Origin: Coturnix japonica
Taxonomy: Eukaryota; Chordata; Aves; Galliformes; Phasianidae
Length of the DNA: 64,000 nucleotides
Assembly: GCF_001577835.2 (NCBI RefSeq)
Contig: NC_029532.1
Location: forward strand, 1,054,001 to 1,118,000
Direction: 5' to 3'
Part shown: one piece after another, positions 50,801 to 61,669 of the stretch
How positions within the stretch are numbered: position 1 is the first letter of the stretch
Layout of the letters: each line of letters begins with the position of its first letter
The notes under the pieces: generated by a model
Told to the model about the DNA's origin: nothing
Database searches by the model: none
What the model saw: only the letters and a program-made list of their open reading frames with translations
Made by a program: the position numbers and the translations under genes

Positions 50801-51272
50801 TTTCCCGGTGTTGAAGCTGTGGCTCCTCACTGCCTGCACCAAACATCACTGCTGAAGGATGGGTGATGGTCAGCCTGCTCCTTCCCTGAGCAGCTGGGCA
50901 CTTGGTTTGTCTTTGGCTGGAAAAGCTCACAGCTCAACTGTTGTTCCAGGCTAGTAAGTCACTCAGTAGTGCAATGGATATAAAAAGCAACAGTGCACCT
51001 GTTTGTAGATCAAATACCTGGCTTGCACCAGGGAGGAGCACAAGGAAACTGGCAGGTTCTCCCCGAGAAGCAGCCTTAGAGCTGAGGACATTATCTGCTG
51101 CCTATTGCCCTGCATGGCCTCCAGTTTGCCCACCCCTGGCAGAGACATTCACTCTTACCTTGGTCCTGAGTGGAGCAATGGGCACATCTTTGGTGGAGAC
51201 ACAGAGCAGCACGATGCCTGTCAGTCCTGCCACGATCACCAGCCAGGGGGGAAGGAGCTCACGCCAAGACAT
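44852..51272 (-). CDS. NTPDase2-like membrane protein with degenerate active site
   Basis: Member of the ectonucleoside triphosphate diphosphohydrolase family, closest by eye to ENTPD2. Exons on the minus strand: 51272-51159, 49723-49606, 48514-48364, 48159-48000, 47861-47634, 47441-47169, 46631-46536, 46222-46094, 45082-44852. All are GT-AG and in phase, giving 499 aa (human ENTPD2 495, also nine exons). N-terminal anchor LLPPWLVIVAGLTGIVLLCV at 6-25; C-terminal anchor about 458-475. ENTPD2-like segments: YGIVLD at 39-44, SPFDFQGVQILS at 149-160, NYILENF at 173-179, LADYC in exon 8, LGYLLSLTNTIP at 433-444. The apyrase motifs are altered: DASPSRT 44-50 for DAGSSHT, LGAATSIMQL 118-127 for LGATAGMRLL, PDKEAFNW 162-169 for QEEGVFGW with Lys164 at the catalytic Glu, and SIGGTSTQ 200-207 for DLGGASTQ. 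Hydrolysis is probably lost. The ATG at 51272 is chosen because it matches the ENTPD2 N-terminus; its Kozak context is weak. Confidence 0.9.
45240..45720. other. Unnamed repeat-like block in the last intron of the NTPDase2-like gene
   Basis: A stretch with composition unlike its flanks: 'cctcacctgaggtttccaatcactccc', 'catttaagctccaccctgggcagctg', then AATAAAATCC near 45670. It could be an old interspersed element with its own poly(A) signal. It shares the theme 'catttaag' plus 'ctccacc' with the block at 44.4 kb. The family was not identified. Confidence 0.25.
49880..49978 (+). repeat. CR1 LINE 3' tail
   Basis: 'gggcacactggtctttgtgggttcattccaactcaaagtattctatgatg' is a diverged CR1 terminus. 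It lies in intron 1 of the NTPDase2-like gene, antisense to that gene. Confidence 0.7.
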
Positions 51273-51409
51273 GAAGCACTTTATCAGAGTGTGAAAGAGG
51301 AAGCAGAGGAGCAGCACAGAGCCCACATCTGACAGCAGCTGCTTTCGACAGGCTTTAAAAAGAGGAGAAAGGCGGGGCTGGGGCCAGACTCTGGCTGCAG
51401 CCCAACCCT

Positions 51410-51924
51410 AAGCCGCAGGACCATGAGAAGCACATGGGCTGAGCCACGCGTCCTTTGGCCGGCCATGCAGTTGGTGCAGCCGTGGCTTTGTACCATCCCT
51501 GAGCTCACTCAACAGCGCTGCAACCTCGAAACCGCCCTTGGCGATGGTGTTGAGGTAAACAAAAATGCTGGGTGAACACTGCCTGCTTTCTGCTTATTAA
51601 ACAAACTCTCATCGCTTTGGTATTCTGTGCCTGGCAGTGCTAGAGAGAGCTGCCAAAATTAGAAGTCAGGAAACTCCTTGTAGCTGGGTTTCCTTTTCAT
51701 CTGAGAGCTGCTCACGGCTCCACTGTGGGACTGGGGCACTCCCTGCAGCCTTTGTCTGTGAGGGGTGTTTTTGGCATAGTGGGACATCTATGTGTTTGGG
51801 TTTCCATGTGCATTAGGCTCTGGATGCCTTGCCCTTTGCTATGGTGGCTGCTCAGGCCGTTTGTCCACTGGCTTTCATCACTTACTTATCTCCTATGTAA
51901 TTACAGGACAGGAGTGAATGGCTT
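51410..51924. other. Upstream region of the NTPDase2-like gene
   Basis: Non-coding stretch between the NTPDase2-like first exon and the CR1 pair. It shows no CpG island and no clear TATA box, so that gene seems to have a tissue-restricted promoter rather than a housekeeping one. Its start site cannot be placed from sequence. Confidence 0.4.
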
Positions 51925-52155
51925 CAAGCTGCACTAGGAGAGGTTCAGGTTGGATGTTAGGAAGAATTTCTTCTCAGAAAGCATTCAGGCATTGGAACAG
52001 GCTGCCCAGGCAGGTGGTGGAGTTGCTGTCCCTTGAGGTGTTCAAGGAAAGGGGAGAGGTAATACTTAGGGACATGGTTTAGTGGGCAGTATTGGTGGTA
52101 GGGGGATGGTGGGACTGGATGATCTTAGAGGTTTTTCCAACCTTTATGATTTTGT
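51925..52155 (+). repeat. CR1 LINE 3' end, plus strand
   Basis: Well preserved CR1 3' region: 'aggttcaggttggatgttaggaagaatttcttctcagaaag', 'ggaacaggctgcccaggcaggtggtgga', 'ttggtggtagggggatggtgggactggatgatcttagag', ending 'ttttccaacctttatgattttgtgat'. It abuts an opposite copy tail to tail. Confidence 0.92.
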
Positions 52156-52480
52156 GATAATCATGGAATAGTTTGAGGTGGAAGGGAAGCTTTAAAGGAC
52201 GCTTTAAGGCCATCTAGTCCAGCTCCCCTGCAATGAGCAGGGATACTCACAGCTCCTTAGAAACCATTTCCCCTTGTGCTATCAAACAGACCCAGCTAAG
52301 GAGTCTGTCCCCATTTTCTCACAGCCCTGTAGGTACTGACAGGTCTCTCAGCTCTCCCCACATCCTTCTCTTCTCTGGGCTGCCCAGCTCTCAGCCTGTC
52401 CTCACAGGGAGCTGTTCCATTCCTTGGTGCATTTTTGTGGCCCTCCTGTGGATGTGCCCCAACAGGTCCCTGTCTCTCAT
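52156..52480 (-). repeat. CR1 LINE 3' end, minus strand
   Basis: Reverse-oriented CR1: 'atcatggaatagtttgaggtggaagggaagctttaaaggac', 'ggccatctagtccagctcccctgcaatgagcagggatac', through 'ttggtgcatttttgtggccctcctgtggatgtgccccaacaggtccctgtc'. It is joined end to end with the plus-strand copy, about 400 bp before the NELFB CpG island. Confidence 0.9.
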
Positions 52481-52879
52481 AACCACACCTACCTATTGCA
52501 TATACATAGAATTATGTATGTACAAGGTTACATGATATATTTGAATCGCCTGAGCTCATTTGAGGCCTTCAGTGTTCAGGGAGGTGTCCCACTCTTTGGT
52601 TATCCATGGCTACAAGGACACCTCGTCCCTTCTGGCTGCCCACTGTCTTAATCTTGTTCCTCCTCTGGATGGCTGCTCTTGCTGTTCCTCATTCATGGCA
52701 CTTGGATCTTTGAAGAGAAGTTCCATCTTGGGAAGGTTGTTTTTCCGTGATAAGGAAGACATCTGGAACTTAAAGCTGTGCTTCAGCCTTGAGCAGAATA
52801 GCTCAGCCAGACCAAAATGTTCAACAATCATTTTCTGAGCCGTCACCCTTTGTGATACCGGCTGCATTTCCCGATCTCA

Positions 52880-53180
52880 GCCCCTCCTTCCTGGGACCCG
52901 GAACGTTTGTTTGGCGGAGCGAGTTCCGGACGGACGGAGCGAGCGTCGGACCGCACCGCGCTGGGGGACCGGGAGCGGACGGACCGCGGCGGGAGCGGGC
53001 CCGGCGGGGCGGCCGGCTGCCATGTACGCGGGGCTGCAGGAGCTGGGGGTGGCCAACGGCGAGGATCTGAAGGAGACACTGACCAACTGCACGGAGCCGC
53101 TGAAGGCCATCGAGCAGTTCCAGGTGGGGACGGCGGGGCGAGAAGGCTCCGGGTGGCGTCAGTGCTTTGTTTTGGGGTGA
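52880..53180 (+). promoter_or_regulatory. NELFB CpG-island promoter
   Basis: Sharp rise in GC and CpG content around the NELFB start codon (for example 'ggcggagcgagttccggacggacggagcgagcg'). There is no TATA box, as expected for a housekeeping gene. The short 5' UTR precedes the ATG at 53022. Confidence 0.7.
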
Positions 53181-56100
53181 GAAGGCCGCGGGTGTGTGTG
53201 CTTTGCTCTGTGCTCTTTTACTCCTTTTATTAATTGCTGTTTCTTTTAGCAGCCCCTGCTGTCACTTGCTGATTGCCCCTGTCCCCCGTTTGTGTTGGCA
53301 GACAGAAAATGGGGTCCTGTTGCCCTCGCTGCAGTCGGCCCTGCCCTTCCTGGACCTGCACGGCACCCCCCGGCTGGAGTTCCACCAGTCGGTGTTTGAC
53401 GAGCTGAGGGAGAAGCTGCTGGAGCGGGTCTCAGCCATCGCCTTGGAAGGGAAGGTGGAGGAAAGGTCTGTAGGCTCGTTGGTGAGCGAGGATTCGGTGT
53501 GAGTGTTATCTGCAGTGGCCAAGTGGCTTCTGGAAAAGACTGGAGTCTTGTGGGGGCTCAAGTTGCAGTGTTTGAGATGAGCCATTTTGGTCCTTTGCAG
53601 TTCAATGGTAATTAGAGTCTCTTGGTATTATGTGTTTTCAGGTACAAGAAACTGGAAGATCTCCTGGAGAAAAGCTTTTCCTTGGTCAAGATGCCTTCCA
53701 TACAGCCTGTGGTAATGTGTGTCATGAAGCACTTGCCCAAGGTAAAGCTGCTGCTTAGACTGGCCTGATCTGGTCCCTTCCATCCCAAACCATTCCATGA
53801 TAATGGATTCAGAACTGTTGCTTTTATGAGCTGAATAACCCCGAATCACAGTGTCGTAGAACTAGAGAAAATCTTTTGTCCCATTAGAAAGGAATAAGGA
53901 AAAACTGTTATTTGCTTGCTTAGAAAGTTAAATTTCTTTGGATTGGCTTACTGCTACTGGAGTAGGGAAGGCAAAAGATGAGTCTGTGATACTTTATTTA
54001 ATTACACTGTTATGTAAATTACCAGGCTACCTGAGATTGTGATTTAGATGTCTTTTACAGTCAGTTACTTGCTGGAAAGCCAGGCAGATGATGTTCTTGA
54101 CACGAAGGTAACTGTTCTGTTGCTTGTAGGTGCCTGAGAAGAAGCTGAAGTTAGTAATGGCTGATAAGGATTTGTATAAAGCATGTGCAGTGGAGGTGAA
54201 GCGCCAGATTTGGCAGGATAACCAGGCTCTGTTTGGTGATGAGGTATCTCCACTGCTCAAGCAATATATCCTGGAGAAAGAAAATATTCTCTTCAGCAGT
54301 GATATTTCAGTCCTGCACAACTTCTTCAGTCCATCTCCCAAAGCAAGACGTCAGGGAGAGGTAAGACAAGGGAATCTCTTACAGCATGTTTCTGAATGTT
54401 GTTCATTAGCTTCCAGTCAACCTCATTGCATTGTGCAGTGTTTCTTTTGAATGTGCTCAAAGATGAGGTTGTCAGGACCAAACTGGGCTGGATTTCACTG
54501 TCAAGCTTGATGTGAGAGAGAGGGGCATGTTTGTTAGGAGTGGGTCTCTTTCCTTTTTGGTAACAGCAAGCCATTAATTGGCTTAGCTGTAATCGGTCAT
54601 TTCACCTCATGGGACCTTTGCTCCAAAAGGGAAATAGCAGAGTTTCTGTAAGGATCTTGCTATTGAGAATGCTAAGGAATAGTGGTGATAAGGCAATATA
54701 ATGCTTTAATTTCAGAGCATACTGTCTCTTTTACTTGGAGGATATAGTTTAGATCAGTTTTGCTTTCAAAAGCCCACTTTTAGAGCAAGTGCTCTGGTGC
54801 TGTTTCCTTTAGGTTCACACTGCAGCCTTCACCTTCGTTCTCATGTCCTGTAACCTGGAAGTAGTTAAAAATGCAAAAAGATTTCCAAAGAAAAGTGAGC
54901 TGCTTTCCATGTTTTATTAATTACAGATCACATTAATTGATATCAGGTACTGTTTATTGCCTTTTGGTATAGCTGAGCACCTTAACAGACGTTTCTGTAT
55001 TTTTTTTATTAATTAATTAATTTATTTTGCAAGAGAGCCATTTTTGAAATGCCTGGTTCTTTCAGTATGGCCATGAAAGATTTGCTGACCATCTCTTGAA
55101 GAAGTGCTTTTCGAATCCTGTCTGTCTCTTGATACTGAGTGCATGTTCTTCCACTTTGGGTTTAGGTGGTTCAGAAGTTGACTCAGATGATTGGGAAGAA
55201 TGTGAAGCTCTATGACATGGTGCTGCAGTTCCTAAGAACTTTGTTCCTCCGGACAAGGAACGTGCATTACTGCACTCTGAGGGCAGAGCTCCTGATGTCG
55301 CTGCATGACCTGGAAATCAGTGAAATCTGCACTGTTGACCCCTGTCATAAGGTATTAGCCATGTGGGGCAGCTGGGGCTGTTACTGGAGAATATTCTGTT
55401 TCATCCACTCCTGTGCATACCTGCTGCCAGTCAGTTACTGACATTGAGCATTCTCATTTTCTGATAGTTCACATGGTGCCTTGATGCCTGCATTCGGGAG
55501 AAGTTTGTGGACAACAAGAGAGCTCGGGAACTGCAAGGCTTTCTGGATGGAGTGAAGAAAGGACAAGAGCAAGTTTTGGGGTAAGCTGCTTAGGCTCTTT
55601 ATTGAGAGATTGCAAATTGGGTTCTAGTTGTCTCAATATGTGACATACTTCAGGTGTGAATTCTTTCCTAAAACACACCAGTAGCTTGTAGTTCTTCTAC
55701 ATGGTCAAATGCAGTAGATTCAGCAACATTATTGCACTGGGGCATATCAGGCCCCTTCTGGTGAGATCCTTGGTAATGCTTCAGTTACCTTGAGTAATTA
55801 TTGCAGGTTTCTCTGTGACCTTGTAACTGTAACTGAGCTCTCCTGTTTCATTTCAGCTCTAAAGACCATAGGTGACAAAAGACAAAAATTTGAGTTTCGT
55901 GTTATAATAGTTAAGGTATTGTTGCTTTTTAATGCAGCAGTTTCTGGGTTTTGTGTTGATTCACTGCATGTACTACTCTGATATTGCAATTAATAGTTGA
56001 CAGGAATGTTAGGTGTGTCATTTATTTATTTAACTTTTGTCTCTTCTCTCAGGGACTTATCGATGATCTTGTGTGATCCCTTTGCCATTAACACCTTAGC

Positions 56101-59100
56101 CCTGAGTACCATAAGGCACCTGCAGGACCTAGTTGGGCAGGACACCTTACCCAGGGTGAGTGTTGCAGCAAGTGTACCTCAAGTGACCCTAGTCTTAATT
56201 GAATAGCATTCATCAGCACACAATTGGCCATGTAGAAGCAGTAGGATTAAGTTTTCAAATGCATTTGTAAGTTGAAATAAGAGAAATGTAGTACTGGCTT
56301 CTTGTTTGTATCAAATACCTTAGAGACCATCAGGAGTTCTGTGTGAAGAGAGGCATTTTGGAGCAATCTGAATTGACCATTAATTCTTTCTTTGTATGGC
56401 CCATTCTGTCCTGACAGCTGTATGTGCACGTACACCCCTATTTTGTCCTTTCAGCTGTGCACTAAACAGCAGCAGCCTTTATTCCCTGTCATGGTAAATG
56501 TGATGGCTCATTTGACTCTGCTCTGCTCTGTTGGCTGCAGTACAGTGCAGTTCCTGCACATAGTGTTTGCAGGAGGAGCTTCAGTGGAAAGGGAAGGAGC
56601 CCTACAGACAACTGAACTGTGTGAGGCATTTGCTGTCTTCAGCTCTGAGTTGTCAAATTTTGTTGCTGGATTGAATAACTTCTTCATGGCAGTTTAAAAT
56701 TGAGGATTGTTTTGGCTTCAGGGCAGAATATAAAGGAAAAAACTTGTTCTTAAGCACACTTCCTACTTCTTACTTCTGCTGAGATGATTTGATTCATCCT
56801 GTCACATTATATTTCAGTATCCTAATTTGGTTGGACACCTTCAAAAACAGTGTCCTGCTCAGATTGTCTTCATGCTTCTTAGCATGTTGTAGAATGCTAC
56901 AAAGAACAGCTCTCAGCTGTGTGTTCTTCTTGCAGCTCTTTGATTCCCATTTTAGGAATCAGCTATCAATTACATTTGAGAACTGAATGCCTCGAGCAGT
57001 CTTTGATGCTGCTGTTAGTCCAGGAGGGCTTTGAATGTAAACCACCGCTTCCAGATAAATACCTGTATGTGTAAGTTGTGGAAGATCAAACTAGCTGTTT
57101 TTTCTCCCCCTCTTTAAAATTCGAGGAAAGCCCAGATCTGCTGCTGCTCCTTAGGATGCTGTCTTTAGGACAGGGAGCCTGGGACATGATTGACAGTCAA
57201 GTCTTCAAGGAACCAAAAATGGTGAGCCTTCTTTAGTTCTATTTCTTATTCAGTGTACGTTGTGTCCCTGATTTAATCATCAAGTCAACTTTCTGCATAT
57301 TTTTCAACAACAGCTTCCTTCAAAAGAGCACGTAATGGTCACTGTGCAGCAGCTCCCATGGGCGTGCTGTAAGCTTCGTGTACCCATTTCATTTATGTGG
57401 ATATCTGACCCTTACAGTTTCTAAGTTGAACTGTTCCTTTCTTAATTTCCTTAGCCTACTGTTCTGTGAATCTGATGCAACCCTGTTTTCTGTGGAGTGA
57501 AAATGCACATAAATTCTTCCTCTTGCTACTCTAGTTATGCACTGATCTCTATCCATTTAGGGAATAAATAAAATGATTGCTGTTAAAAGCAATGGTGCCA
57601 TCCTTAACGTGCAGTGCTTGCAGATCAGAAAACGTCTCTTGGAAGAAGTGCTGTGTCATTGTCCAGAAAAAGCATTTGAGCAGGACTAGAAATACAGTTT
57701 TCCTCATTACCACTGGAGCATGTGGAAGTTTCAAGAAGTTTGAATGGAACTGGATGTCTGAAAGCTTGTTTTCCTAAATGTGAGGTGGAACACGTAACAT
57801 TGCCGCAGTATCTGTTAGGGTGCTGTGGAGTTATTAGATGGTGTGAACTGACTGATGAAAGCATTCTCCTTTTTCCTCTCTCCTTCCCTCCCTTTAAGGA
57901 AGCTGAGCTGATTACAAAGTTCTTGCCTATGCTGATGTCCTTTGTGGTGGATGATCACACATTCAATGTAGATCAGAAACTACCCTCGGAGGAAAAGGGG
58001 CCAATTCCTTACCCCAGCACCATCCCTGAGGCTTTCACCAAGTACGTAATCTATCTACATAAAGTATGTTTCTTTCTTTGACTGTTTTTACATCAGGGTG
58101 AATATAAAGGTACTCTGTAGTACTGTTTTCAAATAGCGCTGACTGTGTGACTCTCCACGCAGTGAATGATGAATGCTGAAGTGATACCATTTCATCTGAG
58201 TGCAGCTGGATAAGTGCCCATGTGTACTGTCTGGGGAGAGCTATTGTACATCTTGTTTTACATCTTTGTCACACAGACACTCTCTGTTGATAACTTATCA
58301 CTCCAGAGGCTTCAAAGAAATCATTAAAAATCCTCTTTGTGTTCTCTCCTATTCAGATCTTGCACTAATTTTCAGCACATTTCTTATCTGTGTACCATGA
58401 TCTGGAGTACTGAATCCCACTGGTTGGATTTATGTTTGCTCTGTGACAGTGCTGATGTTTGACCTCTAGGAATCCATAAACCAAAACACTGCTGTGCTTT
58501 CTTTCACTTAAAATTACTTGAGCTTTTTATAAAACTCTTTTAAAATTATCACTTAAAATGCTCATGACCAGATCCAACTGTATAATTGAGATAATGCAAT
58601 GTCTGCTGAATGGTAACATTTTCCTTGGCTGTGACAGTGGATTTAGTGATGACCATCAGCTGAGTAGCTGCTTTCCTGTGACTCTGAGGTTTAACCATTG
58701 CTGTATCTGCTTGATTCCTATGCAACACTGTTCTAATCTCTTTCAAGGAAAAAGAAAAAAATAATATTTTAATGGATTAATTAACTTTGCTTCTTCTGTA
58801 ACAGATTCTTGCAGGAGAACAGAATAGCTTGTGAGATTGGGCTATACTATATCCTTCACATAACTAAACAGAGGAACAAGAATGCTTTCCTCAGGCTCCT
58901 GCCAGCGCTAGGTGAGTTTTTTGTCCTGTCTTCTGTTTTGCAGCTGTTTACTTCATCTTGGAGACCCCCAGGGGTAAAGTAACAACCCGAAATGAAACTG
59001 ATTTCAGAGATTAACGCATGCATTCTGCTTTTGCTTCCTCTGGTGACTTACTTGTAAAACCCTGCAGAATTTCATTTGTTTTTTGTCTGCAATTAGAATA

Positions 59101-60306
59101 TTTTTTTCTGCTGATCCAAGAACTTAGAGGTAGTGACTGAAGGTCAGTAGTTCCTTGCATCAAAAGCTGCATTAACAATGGGATTAGCTAAGAGCTTTTA
59201 GGAATGTATCTGAAAGATAAAAATTTAAGTGACTTAATTCTGCAGCTGCTCACAGTAATTGCATCTGGACAGATATGTTTGAGATCTGGGTTTACTGCCT
59301 GGGCTACCAGTTGTAAAAGCCAGTAAGGAAAAGTTTTCACTAAGATTTCTTCAGGAGTCTCTTTTATGTTGTGCAGTCGAGACATTCAGCGACTTGGCCT
59401 TCAGTGATATATTTCTGCATCTGCTCACTGGTAACCTCACACTGCTGGGTGATGAATTTGCAGTTGAAGAGTTCTGCACCAGTCTCTTTGATGGCTTCTT
59501 TCTCACTGCATGCTCAAGGTAAACCTGATTTTCCTCCAAGGAAGTGAGTTTGCGTGTGCATACGGCTCATCCAGCACAGCTGAGGGAAAGAAATTGCTGC
59601 TCTGTGCGGCCTCTGCTTAAAAGCCACCCCACTTTCCCTGTGGCTGTTACAGTTAGTTCAACCCTATATGAATTATTTGGAGATCTGAGGCAGGGTTAGT
59701 GCTTTGTACATTCAAGCAGTTCCTAGGTATTTTGAAAGATTACAACAAAGCTGTCAGTCCTTAGCTGTGCTTGTGTGTAACAGTTTCTCTGCTTAAACCT
59801 TGCCTTGTTTCAGAAAGGAGAATGTACACAGACATGTACTAAGACTGCTGCTTCATCTGCATCATAAAGTGGCGCCTGCCAAATTAGAGTCTCTCCAGAA
59901 GGCTTTGGAACCCACCAAACAGGTAATGAGAAATGGAAAATTAATTGCAAATGAAAGCAGCTGCCTTTCCCAGGCCTTGCTTAATGGAATGTGTGCTTTG
60001 TTCAGATAGCAGCTTTCCAAGTTGTCTTAATTACCTTGTAACTTCCTCTCTCTGCATTGGTTTGTGTTAAAACATGGAGGTTAATTGCATGTTTAGTGCT
60101 GCAGTTAGTAGCAGCAGGAACTAAGTCTGAATCATCTGTTTTTCCTTTCTATAAATCTCTTTCTGCAGAGCGGTGAGGCTGTGAAGGAGCTTCATAACCA
60201 GCTCACAGAGAAACTGGAGCTTCGCAAGCCTAGTCCTGCCGAAGTGACCGAGACTCCCTCCATGGAACTGCCCTTGCCCACTGTGCCCACACCAGCCTCA
60301 CGCTGA
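53022..60306 (+). CDS. NELFB: Negative elongation factor subunit B (NELFB / COBRA1)
   Basis: Scaffold subunit of the nuclear NELF complex, which with DSIF holds RNA polymerase II in promoter-proximal pausing. Exons: 53022-53123, 53302-53465, 53642-53741, 54130-54360, 55166-55351, 55468-55580, 56053-56155, 57126-57221, 57899-58041, 58805-58911, 59377-59518, 59814-59922, 60169-60306. All are GT-AG and in phase, giving 577 residues (human 580). The sequence follows the human protein closely throughout: the MYAGLQELGVANGEDLKETL start, SMILCDPFAINTLALSTIRH, GAWDMIDSQVFKEPKM, HITKQRNKN, and RKENVHRHVLRLLLHLH, ending in a proline-rich ELPLPTVPTPASR-type tail. It is all-helical with no membrane segment. 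The start is the first ATG in the CpG island and fits the family. Nothing suggests loss of function. Confidence 0.97.
53752..53806 (+). repeat. CR1 LINE 3' tail
   Basis: 'ctggcctgatctggtcccttccatcccaaaccattccatgata' is a CR1 terminus. It starts about 10 bp after the NELFB exon 3 donor, so it was inserted very close to the splice site. Confidence 0.8.
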
Positions 60307-61285
60307 GCTGTGTTTGTATTGCAAGAGTGAGACAGCAAAACAAGCTTAGTGCTCAGCAGCCTGAAGGTGCTGTACTGCCTTGTCAAGTGTCTCTGCCCAC
60401 AGGGTGGAAACAAACAAAAAATAGCCACTGAAAAAGCTCTTTCAGGAAACACTGCAGTTTACCCAACTGTCTCTTGCTGGTTAGAAAACTCTCTGTATGC
60501 AGTGCATTGCAGAGGTTTACTTTTCTTACAGATAGCTGAGTGAGTGTCTTCTTGTAGATCTGCTTACAACTGACTGTACAATTTTTTTTGTTGTTTTGAA
60601 AAAGAAAAGGCATATTTTTAAGCTTTGCATCTTGTATTCTTTACCTCTATTTCAAGAACTTACAAATGACTGCCTAGTATGTGGCTGAGCAGGTACTGTG
60701 AGCTCCTGAAGGCTAACCCAGCTTTTCCTGGCTGTTAGTGTGCTCCTCTGGGTCTTTAGAGGATATACTCAGCAAACAGAAATGTCAGAGGAGAGGGGTT
60801 CCACTGGTGTGCTTTCCTGTTCCTGATTCTAGCTGTTTACTTCATGTTAGAACATGCTGCGTTAGTGAGGGGTGTCCACCACTGTCACTAGACCAAGAAG
60901 CAATGTTCTTATGAAGAACACCAGAAACTGAATCAGACTGAAAGAATAGCCTGTTCTGCGTGGCTTATCTGTGTTTGCTGTCCGTACTGTTACAGCTAAT
61001 TCCTGTTGTGCTTTCACTGTTGCCTCAGTGTAAATATCAGGCAGAGTGTGCTGGAGGATGGATTTGGGAGAAGAATGAGTTGTGTGAGCTTACCAAGTGA
61101 CTTCACGTTGGTTTCAGCGCATACAATATATGTGAAAAAAATCTCACCAGCCCTCTGTAAACAGGAAGGTACCTGCTTGAGGGATTCTGAATCACAGACT
61201 AACACAGGTATGAAGGCACTTCTGAGGGGCTCTGCTTACCCTCTAACTCAGACTAGCGTGTCCCTAGAAAAGGTTGCTTCTGGGT
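60307..61285 (+). other. NELFB 3' UTR and downstream flank
   Basis: Follows the TGA at 60304-60306. No canonical AATAAA is seen in the first kilobase, so the 3' end cannot be set from sequence. The first ATTAAA noticed is at 61866-61871. Confidence 0.4.
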
Positions 61286-61289
61286 AGGA

Positions 61290-61665
61290 CTCTGTGTGTA
61301 CCTTTAAGGATCCTAAGGGTTCTGTTAGGCTGTTTCTCCAGCCCACTGAGGTCCTTCTGAACAGCAGCCCTGTCCAGTGTGTCAGCCATTCCCACAGTTT
61401 GGTATCATTTGTAAATTTGCTGAGGGTGTGTTCTGTCTTTATTTAATGCCTCTATTTGCAACCCAATATTAGCCTTGTTACAGTCCCCTGAGGAATGCTA
61501 GGAGTAGATGGCTGCCAACTGGACTTTGTGCTGTTGATCGCAACTCTCTGGGACTGGAGTCTTGCCAGTTTTCCATGCAGCTATCTGATCCACAGCAAAA
61601 TGATTGGGCTATATGTGTTCTTCAGGCAGTTGTGTCCAAAACCATCTGAAGTCAAGCTAAACTGA
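61290..61665 (-). repeat. Old interspersed repeat, probably CR1-related
   Basis: The run 'cacagtttggtatcatttgtaaatttgctgagggtgtgttctgtctttattta' followed by 'cccctgaggaatgctaggagtagatggctgccaactggactttg' and 'gccagttttccatgcagctatctgat' matches a very common avian repeat text that I associate with reverse-oriented CR1. It is clearly diverged. Family assignment is from memory and tentative. Confidence 0.5.
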
Positions 61666-61669
61666 ACTC

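Noticed and set aside
44852-51272. Assignment to ENTPD8, the known chicken ecto-ATP diphosphohydrolase
   Set aside because: The protein differs strongly from the chicken ENTPD8 sequence as I remember it, and its N-terminus, exon-4 segment and C-terminal motifs fit ENTPD2 better.
51273-51326. 18-codon N-terminal extension of the NTPDase2-like protein
   Set aside because: The upstream codon at 51326 is GTG, not ATG; the ATG at 51272 matches the ENTPD2 N-terminus.
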